Below are positions 1 to 4,819 of a DNA stretch of 6,351 nt, in pieces. Position 1 is the first letter of the stretch. Each line of letters begins with the position of its first letter. Position numbers and translations under genes: made by a program. The notes beneath the pieces were generated by a model, which saw nothing but the letters and a program-made list of their open reading frames with translations, was not told the origin of the DNA and ran no database searches. The stretch covers positions 1 to 6,351 of the forward strand of contig JAQBZY010000086.1 of the NCBI GenBank assembly GCA_027620395.1, given 5' to 3'. The DNA is from Pseudomonadota bacterium. Lineage in GTDB: Bacteria > Pseudomonadota > Alphaproteobacteria > Rhodospirillales > Casp-alpha2.

Positions 1-34
1 CGATCCTCCATTTGTTGCTTCCCCAAGACCCTAA

Positions 35-52
35 CCGGGGTAAAATGCCCGG
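35..52 (+). promoter_or_regulatory. Possible promoter -10 inside a small inverted repeat
   Basis: The hexamer TAAAAT at 41-46 matches the sigma70 -10 consensus at five of six positions. It lies between the arms of a 5-bp inverted repeat, CCGGG at 35-39 and CCCGG at 48-52. A start site near 53 would give a leader of about 45 nt before the first gene. No good -35 is seen at 17 bp; TTGCTT at 15-20 would need a 20-bp spacer. The flanking repeat could be a small operator, or a hairpin belonging to an upstream gene that ends outside the window. Weak call. Confidence 0.3.
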
Positions 53-65
53 CAATCAAAATTTT

Positions 66-85
66 CCCCTCTCAAGATTGAGGGG
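66..85 (+). promoter_or_regulatory. Leader hairpin next to the ribosome binding site
   Basis: CCCCTC at 66-71 pairs perfectly with GAGGGG at 80-85 around an 8-nt loop. The hairpin ends three bases before the Shine-Dalgarno stretch AGGAG (89-93), which lies 4 nt from the ATG at 98. It could tune ribosome access to the first gene. Read on the minus strand the stem is followed by four A and four T, so a terminator for leftward transcription is another reading, though no leftward gene is seen nearby. The pairing is certain; any function is inferred. Confidence 0.35.
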
Positions 86-97
86 CAGAGGAGAAAC

Positions 98-442
98 ATG
101 GCCGATTTTATCGAACGGAAGACCTATCGAGCCGGCGATATCATATTTCGCGAGGGAGATTCCGGAACATCCGCCTATATCATCCAGAGCGGTTTGATTG
201 AGATTTCCCGAAAGACGGATGACGGACAAGTCAAGGTTTTGGCTCAGATTGGCCCTGGCGGTGTGTTCGGCGAGATGGCGCTGGTCGACGACAAGCCCAG
301 GATGGCGTCGGCCATGGTAGCGGAAGCGGCAACGATCATCACCGTCACCAAGCAGATGTACAATGACAAGCTCAAGAAGACCGATCCGTTCATTCGCGGT
401 CTGTTGAAGATTCTCGTCGAAACGATCCGCCGCTCGAGCTGA
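98..442 (+). CDS. Stand-alone cyclic nucleotide-binding domain protein
   Basis: This is a 114-residue cytoplasmic protein made almost entirely of one CRP/PKA-type cyclic nucleotide-binding beta-barrel. The N-terminal strand has the usual AGD-IIFREGD pattern (about residues 12-21). The SG turn at 31-32 and the IGPGGVFGE segment (51-59) follow. The phosphate-binding cassette spans 57-74: Glu59 is placed to hold the ribose and Arg68 (in PR) the cyclic phosphate. A C-terminal amphipathic helix (about 96-112) resembles the lid helix. No DNA-binding, kinase or channel domain is present, so it is a sensor or adaptor without its own output. The intact cassette suggests it can bind cAMP or cGMP; ligand and partner are unknown. 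The start is supported by AGGAG at 89-93. It leads a run with the hydrolase 6 bp downstream and the DUF502 gene after it. Confidence 0.88.
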   Translation: MADFIERKTYRAGDIIFREGDSGTSAYIIQSGLIEISRKTDDGQVKVLAQIGPGGVFGEMALVDDKPRMASAMVAEAATIITVTKQMYNDKLKKTDPFIRGLLKILVETIRRSS

Positions 443-448
443 CGGCTG

Positions 449-1342
449 ATGTTATTTGACGGCTTCGAAACGCGGGATATCGACATCGGCGGTGGCATTA
501 CCATTCATGCCAGAACCGCCGGACGAGGCGATCCGGTCCTACTTCTGCACGGCCACCCTCAAACGCACGCCATGTGGCATCTGGTGGCACCGGAACTGGC
601 CAAGAATTACGCGGTCGTCGTCGCCGACTTGAGGGGGTACGGCAACAGTTCCAAACCACCTGGCGCACCGCCGCACGAGACCTATTCGAAGCGGGCCATG
701 GCGGCGGACCAAGTGGCGCTGATGCGGGCCCTTGGGCATGATTGTTTTGCCGTTTGTGGCCACGACCGGGGAGGCCGGGTCGGGCATCGGATGGCGCTCG
801 ATCATCCGGACAGGGTCAAGCGGCTGTGCGTTCTTGACATCGTGCCGACGCATAAGCTGTTCGCTAACACCGACAAAGCGTTTGCGCTCGGTTACTATCA
901 TTGGTTCTTCCTGGCGCAACCGTTCGATCTGCCGGAACGGATGATCGGTGCCGATCCGGTCTATTTTCTCGACCAAAAGCTTGGCCATTGGAGCCGTTCA
1001 GGCGCCACGTTCGACCCCCGGGCATTGGCCGAATACCGCCGCTGTTTTTCGGACCCGGCGACCATTCATGCGTCGTGCGAGGATTACCGCGCCGCGGCGA
1101 GCATCGATCTTGAACACGACGCCGCCGACCTTGCGGTCAGATTGACCTGTCCAACGCACGTCCTTTGGGGACAGTATGGCCTGATGCATAAGTTATTTGA
1201 CGTTTCCGCCGCATGGCTGGAAATGTGCCACAGTGTGACCGGTCGGGCGTTACCGTCCGGACATTTTCTTGCCGAAGAGGCGCCGTCCGAGACAATTGCG
1301 GAAATCCACGCGTTTCTCGCCGCAGATCAAGAGTCGAGGTGA
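449..1342 (+). CDS. Alpha/beta hydrolase, fluoroacetate (haloacetate) dehalogenase-like
   Basis: A 297-residue alpha/beta-hydrolase of normal length for the family. The oxyanion-hole region is LLLHGHPQ (31-38). The nucleophile elbow GHDRGGR (104-110) gives Asp106 instead of Ser, as in dehalogenases. Compared from memory with the Rhodopseudomonas palustris fluoroacetate dehalogenase (RPA1163), every key residue has a match: Asp106, acid Asp130, His272 in GHF; substrate-carboxylate arginines Arg107 and Arg110; halide-pocket His151, Trp152 and Tyr213. Known family enzymes displace halide from haloacetates by an ester intermediate that water then opens, giving glycolate. The residue after HG is His36 where I recall Phe in RPA1163, so substrate preference may differ. 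There is no signal peptide, so it should be cytosolic. No strong Shine-Dalgarno is seen before ATG 449; the stop of the preceding gene is 6 bp upstream, so translational coupling is likely. Substrate is an inference; a related haloacid or epoxide remains possible. Confidence 0.85.
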   Translation: MLFDGFETRDIDIGGGITIHARTAGRGDPVLLLHGHPQTHAMWHLVAPELAKNYAVVVADLRGYGNSSKPPGAPPHETYSKRAMAADQVALMRALGHDCFAVCGHDRGGRVGHRMALDHPDRVKRLCVLDIVPTHKLFANTDKAFALGYYHWFFLAQPFDLPERMIGADPVYFLDQKLGHWSRSGATFDPRALAEYRRCFSDPATIHASCEDYRAAASIDLEHDAADLAVRLTCPTHVLWGQYGLMHKLFDVSAAWLEMCHSVTGRALPSGHFLAEEAPSETIAEIHAFLAADQESR

Positions 1343-1344
1343 AC

Positions 1345-2070
1345 ATGATCAATTCTCCGAAAGATGGGCCAGACGAAGTCGCGCCGTTGCCCAGAAGAAC
1401 ACTCCTGTTCGGGCAGCGGCTGCGGGCCTATCTGCTGGCCGGGATTCTGGTTACGGCACCGATCTTCATCACCTTCTATCTGGCGTGGCTTTTCATTACC
1501 TTTGTCGATGGCAAGATTACGCCGCTGATTCCCGCCAAGTACAATCCCGAGACCTATCTGCCGTTTGCCGTTCCCGGCCTCGGTCTGATTGTCCTGATCA
1601 TCGCGTTGATGCTGGTCGGTGGACTAACGGCCGGGTTCTTCGGGCGGCTGTGGATGCGGTTTTCGGAACGCATCCTGTCGCAGATGCCGGTGATCCGGAA
1701 CGTTTATTCGGCCGTGAAGCAAATTCTGGAAACCGTGTTGGCGCAGCAATCGAATGCGTTTCGCGAAGCGGTATTGATCGAATATCCGCGCCAGGGGTTG
1801 TGGACCATCGCCTTTATTACCGGGCGCACCAAGGGCGAGGTGCAACGATTGACACCGGCGGACTGCATCAATGTCTACGTGCCGACGACCCCCAACCCGA
1901 CATCGGGTTTTTTGCTGTTCGTGCCGAGGAAAGATGTCATTCCGCTGCAGATGCCGGTCGAGGATGCCATCAAGTTGGTGATTTCTGGCGGGATCGTGAC
2001 GCCGCCGGATCCGGTTGGGCAACGGGATAAAATGCCGAAGGCTATCGCCGGTGGAACCGGCCAAGCCTAG
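1345..2070 (+). CDS. DUF502 family inner-membrane protein
   Basis: A 241-residue integral membrane protein of the DUF502 family, whose plant relatives are the COV1/LCV vascular-patterning proteins. Bacterial function is not established. Two hydrophobic segments are clear: about residues 29-53 (ending in FVDG) and 77-99 (starting after the PGLG turn). Family-type blocks follow: MPVIRNVYSAVKQ (114-126), the strand-rich stretch around FREAVLIEYPR (139-149), PTTPNPTSGF (180-189) and ISGG (213-216). The last 20 or so residues look disordered. The frame stays open upstream to 1213, but ATG 1345 is chosen because AGGTGA (1337-1342) sits right before it and the upstream part overlaps the hydrolase. 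It starts 2 bp after the hydrolase stop, so the two are probably coupled. No terminator is visible after its stop. Confidence 0.9.
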   Translation: MINSPKDGPDEVAPLPRRTLLFGQRLRAYLLAGILVTAPIFITFYLAWLFITFVDGKITPLIPAKYNPETYLPFAVPGLGLIVLIIALMLVGGLTAGFFGRLWMRFSERILSQMPVIRNVYSAVKQILETVLAQQSNAFREAVLIEYPRQGLWTIAFITGRTKGEVQRLTPADCINVYVPTTPNPTSGFLLFVPRKDVIPLQMPVEDAIKLVISGGIVTPPDPVGQRDKMPKAIAGGTGQA

Positions 2071-2109
2071 TCGCAACAGCCTCCAGGTGCCGCCCGGATA
2101 CTTCTAGGT

Positions 2110-2340
2110 CTAGATCGAATTGCTTTTAATGGCTGTCTTGAAGCGTTCCTTGTCGTCGAAATGCTGAAACTTGAACAGGACTTCCAGCTGACTGAAGCCC
2201 GTGGTTTCGATAATGTTCTCAAGTTGATACTCGAACGCGCCGGCACAGTTATTTTCCAACCAATTTTCGATTTCTTGAATGCTGCCGCTAAATTTATAGC
2301 GGAGTCCGTACGGGTAAGTAATGCCGCCGCGCTTGGCCAT
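2110..2340 (-). CDS. Small hypothetical protein, lower GC than neighbours
   Basis: A 76-residue ORF that I do not recognise. It encodes a soluble-looking protein with a likely beta-alpha-beta-beta-alpha order: strand GLRYKFSG (12-19), helix SIQEIENWLENNC (20-32), strand FEYQLENI (36-43), strand LEVLFKFQHF (52-61), helix DDKERFKTAI (62-71). This is reminiscent of a half ferredoxin-like fold, which is inference only. Codon third positions and the sensible amino-acid pattern favour this strand over an opposite-strand ORF at 2161-2364. By hand count GC over 2161-2340 is about 48%, well below the flanking genes, which hints at recent acquisition. The ATG lacks a clear Shine-Dalgarno (only AAGCGAA upstream). 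It lies 68 bp downstream of recG in the same direction and converges with the DUF502 gene across 39 bp. Confidence 0.6.
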   Translation of the reverse strand: MAKRGGITYPYGLRYKFSGSIQEIENWLENNCAGAFEYQLENIIETTGFSQLEVLFKFQHFDDKERFKTAIKSNSI

Positions 2341-2392
2341 AAATTTCGCTTTATTAAATGTTAGGGTTTTCTAGCATCTTGCTTAGCGTGTG

Positions 2393-2420
2393 CGGTCGGA
2401 TTTGGCAACTATCCCGACCG
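2393..2420 (-). other. Inverted repeat across the recG stop codon
   Basis: CGGTCGG at 2393-2399 and CCGACCG at 2414-2420 form a perfect 7-bp inverted repeat with a 14-nt loop. The recG stop codon (2409-2411) lies in the loop and the last sense codons in one arm. No T-run follows on the recG side, so it is not a standard intrinsic terminator. It may protect the mRNA 3' end or be chance in GC-rich sequence. Confidence 0.25.
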
Positions 2421-4490
2421 GAGGTTTCTGACGGCCGCGTCCAGCTCAAAAAGATATAGCAATATCCGCAAGTTACGGCCTCGCTCAGCGGTTAGGTCCG
2501 GGTCTCGTGACAAGATAAGTTCGGCGTCGTCGCGGGCGGTCGGCAATAAGTCTCGATGTTCCAGCAGATCGGCCAACCGGAATTCGGGAAGTCCGCTTTG
2601 CCGGGTGCCGAGAAGTTCGCCGGCGCCGCGTAGTTCAAGATCCCGCTCGGCGATGACGAAGCCGTCGTCGGTCTCGCGCATGGTCCTGAGCCTCGCCCTG
2701 GCGTTGTCGCCGAGGTTACGGCCGTGCACCAAAAGGCATGTTGACTGGCCGCTGCCGCGTCCGATCCGGCCGCGAAGCTGATGCAATTGAGCCAGTCCGA
2801 AGCGTTCGGCATGTTCGACCACCATGACGGTGGCTTCCGGGACATCGACACCGACTTCGACGACGGTCGTGGCGACCAGGATATCGATGCCGCCATCCTT
2901 GAAGGCGGCCATGGCGGCATCCTTGTCGGCACCTTTCATGCGGCCATGCACGAGGCCGGCGCGGTCGCCGAACACGGACCGGAGATGATCGTGGCGGGCT
3001 TCGGCGGCGGCCATGTCGGTGGTTTCCGATTCCTCGATCAATGGACAAATCCAATAGACCCGGGCGACATCGGCGACGGCCCGGCCGATGGCGGCGACGA
3101 CTTCATCCAAACGGTCGCCGGAGATCAGCACTGTCTTGACCGGCGGGCGTCCGGCCGGCTTTTCGGTCAGCCGCGAGACATCCATGTCGCCATATGCGGT
3201 CAGCATCAGTGTCCGCGGGATCGGCGTCGCCGTGGTCACCAAAACGTCGACCGCACGGCCTTTGCCGGCCAGCGCCAGGCGCTGATGAACGCCAAATCGA
3301 TGCTGCTCGTCGATCACCGCGACCCGGAGATCGGCATAGGCGACGTCGTCTTGAAACAAAGCATGAGTCCCGACGGCGATCCTAGCGGCACCATCGGCGA
3401 GCTTGCCGAGGACCGCGTCGCGGGGTTTGCCGCGCTCGCGGCCGGTCAAAATCAAGGGTTGGATGCCGGCCGGCGCGAGGAGGTTGGTCAGGGTCGCCAA
3501 ATGCTGCCGGGCTAGGATTTCCGTCGGCGCCATCAGCACGGCTTGGCCGCCGACTTCGACGGCGCTCAGCATCGCCATCAAGGCGACCACGGTCTTACCG
3601 CTGCCGACATCGCCCTGTAGCAGCCGCAGCATCCGGGTGTCGGAACCGAGATCGGCGTCGATTTCGCGAATCGCCGCCTGTTGGGCGCCGGTGAGCGTGA
3701 ACGGCAAGCCGGCCACGACTTTCTGTCTGATCTTGCCGTCGCCGGCGAGGGGCACCCCCTTGAGCCGCCGCATCGAGCGGCGGATCAAGGCCAGGGCGAG
3801 TTGATTGCTGAGCAGTTCGTCATAGGCGAGCCGCCGCCTAGCTGGCGTCGTCGGTTCCAGATCGGCAAGTTCGGCCGGCCCATGTGCCGCCCTGACGGCG
3901 TTGTCCCAAGCCGGCCAGCCTTCGCGTTTTAATAGCGTTGGATCGAGCCATTCCGGGAACGCCGGCACATCAGCGAGCGCGGCCGTGATCGCTTTCCCCA
4001 AGACCTTGAGCGAGAGACCGGCGGTCAGGCCATAGACCGGTTCAACTTTGCGGAGCATCTCGATTTCAGCCGCAGTCCCAATATGATCAGGATGCGTCAT
4101 CTGAATTTCGTCGCCGAATTTCTCGATCTTGCCGGAAACGACGCGAACTTCGCCCTCGGGCAAGGCCTTAGCCAGATAGTCGGCGTGGGCATGGAAGAAA
4201 ACCAGCGACATCGCCCCAGTATCGTCGTCGCAGAGCACCTTGTAGGGCTGGCGGCGGTTATGAGGCTTCAGATGCCGTCCGACCCGGACGGTCATGGTCG
4301 CGATGGCGCCCGCCTGGGCGGCGGCGATCTTGGGCGCATAACGGCGGTCGATGATCCCGTCGGGCAAGTGCCACAATAGATCGACGACATTTTCGCCGGC
4401 TATTTTGCCGATCAGATCGGCAGTGCGCTTACCGACACCCTTGAGCACGGTGATCGGCCTGAATAGGGAGAATAGGATTTCCGGTCGCAT
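2409..4490 (-). CDS. recG: ATP-dependent DNA helicase RecG
   Basis: A complete 693-residue RecG, the usual size. RecG is a double-strand DNA translocase that remodels stalled forks, R-loops and D-loops in the cytoplasm. The N-terminal part has a helix-hairpin-helix-like VLKGVGKRTADLIG (15-28), and the OB-fold wedge domain covers about 60-150. Helicase motifs in order: Walker A GDVGSGKT (293-300), PTEILARQ (322-329), VGTHALFQ (373-380), DEQH box (394-397), TATPIPRT (420-427), TTVVEVGVDVPEA (541-553) and QLRGRIGRG (571-579). The RecG-specific TRG region follows (about 602-641, including ERDLELRGAGELLGTRQSG). All catalytic residues are present, so it should be active. The start at 4490 matches the usual alphaproteobacterial N-terminus, but no Shine-Dalgarno precedes it. 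It is divergent from sdhE-mfd, 80 bp away. Confidence 0.97.
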   Translation of the reverse strand: MRPEILFSLFRPITVLKGVGKRTADLIGKIAGENVVDLLWHLPDGIIDRRYAPKIAAAQAGAIATMTVRVGRHLKPHNRRQPYKVLCDDDTGAMSLVFFHAHADYLAKALPEGEVRVVSGKIEKFGDEIQMTHPDHIGTAAEIEMLRKVEPVYGLTAGLSLKVLGKAITAALADVPAFPEWLDPTLLKREGWPAWDNAVRAAHGPAELADLEPTTPARRRLAYDELLSNQLALALIRRSMRRLKGVPLAGDGKIRQKVVAGLPFTLTGAQQAAIREIDADLGSDTRMLRLLQGDVGSGKTVVALMAMLSAVEVGGQAVLMAPTEILARQHLATLTNLLAPAGIQPLILTGRERGKPRDAVLGKLADGAARIAVGTHALFQDDVAYADLRVAVIDEQHRFGVHQRLALAGKGRAVDVLVTTATPIPRTLMLTAYGDMDVSRLTEKPAGRPPVKTVLISGDRLDEVVAAIGRAVADVARVYWICPLIEESETTDMAAAEARHDHLRSVFGDRAGLVHGRMKGADKDAAMAAFKDGGIDILVATTVVEVGVDVPEATVMVVEHAERFGLAQLHQLRGRIGRGSGQSTCLLVHGRNLGDNARARLRTMRETDDGFVIAERDLELRGAGELLGTRQSGLPEFRLADLLEHRDLLPTARDDAELILSRDPDLTAERGRNLRILLYLFELDAAVRNLRSG

Positions 4491-4504
4491 CGATCAGGTT
4501 CGCG

Positions 4505-4533
4505 CTGACATCCGTTGCACGAGGGACTATACC
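4505..4533 (+). promoter_or_regulatory. Sigma70-type promoter for sdhE-mfd
   Basis: CTGACA at 4505-4510 matches the -35 consensus at five of six bases. A 17-bp spacer, the optimum, leads to TATACC at 4528-4533, which matches the -10 at four of six. Transcription would start near 4540, leaving a leader of about 30 nt that contains the sdhE ribosome binding site. This is the best promoter in the window. It is called from sequence only. Confidence 0.6.
4526..4531 (-). promoter_or_regulatory. Possible recG -10 element overlapping the sdhE -10
   Basis: Read on the minus strand, 4531-4526 is TATAGT, five of six matches to the -10 consensus. It would start transcription near 4519, about 28 nt before the recG ATG. 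At 16-18 bp upstream no recognisable -35 is found. It shares four bases with the -10 proposed for sdhE-mfd, so the two divergent promoters would compete for RNA polymerase if both are real. Confidence 0.4.
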
Positions 4534-4557
4534 CTACGCGCACCCTGGCACTCGGAA

Positions 4558-4562
4558 AAGGA
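4558..4562 (+). promoter_or_regulatory. Ribosome binding site that supports the sdhE GTG start
   Basis: AAGGA lies 8 nt before the GTG at 4571. With the conserved N-terminus encoded from this codon, it decides for GTG over the internal ATG at 4619, which would remove the start of the RGxxE region. Confidence 0.7.
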
Positions 4563-4570
4563 CCGATCCC

Positions 4571-4819
4571 GTGGACAACCGCCGCCGCCGACTTTTATAC
4601 CGGGCCACCCATTGTGGGATGAAGGAAAACGACGTCCTGATTGGCACCTTCGCCAAGGCGGTGCTGGCCGACATGGATGCATCGGTGCTGGGCCATTTCG
4701 AGGCGCTTCTCGAGCACTCCGACAACGACCTCTATAACTGGATAACCGGCCGGGAAGCGGCGCCGCAATCGGCGAGGTCCGATGTCCTCGACATGTTGAT
4801 TGCCTTCCACGCCCGATGA
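4571..4819 (+). CDS. sdhE: SdhE/SDHAF2-type FAD assembly factor (DUF339)
   Basis: An 82-residue small helical protein of the SdhE (Sdh5/SDHAF2, YgfY) family, which promotes covalent attachment of FAD to the flavoprotein subunit of succinate dehydrogenase. Family features: a basic N-terminus RRRRLLYR (4-11), KENDVLIGTFA (18-28), an acidic middle helix, and LLEHSDNDLYNWITGRE (46-62), which matches the hallmark (D/N)xDLxxWxxG segment. The RGxxE signature should lie at 15-19, but the sequence there is C-G-M-K-E: codon TGT gives Cys15 where Arg (CGT/CGC) is expected, while Gly16 and Glu19 are kept. Length and the rest of the fold are normal, so the gene looks intact. The start is GTG. Its TGA overlaps the mfd ATG (ATGA at 4816-4819), indicating an operon. 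No SDH genes are in the window. Confidence 0.92.
   Translation: MDNRRRRLLYRATHCGMKENDVLIGTFAKAVLADMDASVLGHFEALLEHSDNDLYNWITGREAAPQSARSDVLDMLIAFHAR

Noticed and set aside
539..988. 149-codon minus-strand frame opposite the hydrolase
   Set aside because: It overlaps the catalytic region of the hydrolase and is a mirror of it.
1213..1344. Upstream extension of the DUF502 frame
   Set aside because: The added 44 residues overlap the hydrolase 3' end and look like an out-of-frame product; ATG 1345 has the better ribosome binding site.
2103..2114. Palindrome TCTAG-GT-CTAGA at the end of the small ORF
   Set aside because: The two-base centre is too short for a hairpin loop and the arms are only 5 bp; likely chance.
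2161..2364. 67-codon + strand frame opposite the small hypothetical gene
   Set aside because: No ribosome binding site is seen, and the opposite strand has the more protein-like sequence; I cannot exclude it fully.
2358..2377. Stem ATGTTAG / CTAGCAT with a 6-nt loop upstream of the small ORF
   Set aside because: One pair is a mismatch on the minus-strand RNA, the stem is AT-rich and no proper T-run follows, so it is too weak for a terminator.
2781..3515. 244-codon open frame on the + strand opposite recG
   Set aside because: It is antisense to well-conserved recG helicase motifs, has no ribosome binding site, and its low-complexity Gly/Asp-rich product is typical of a mirror frame in high-GC coding DNA.
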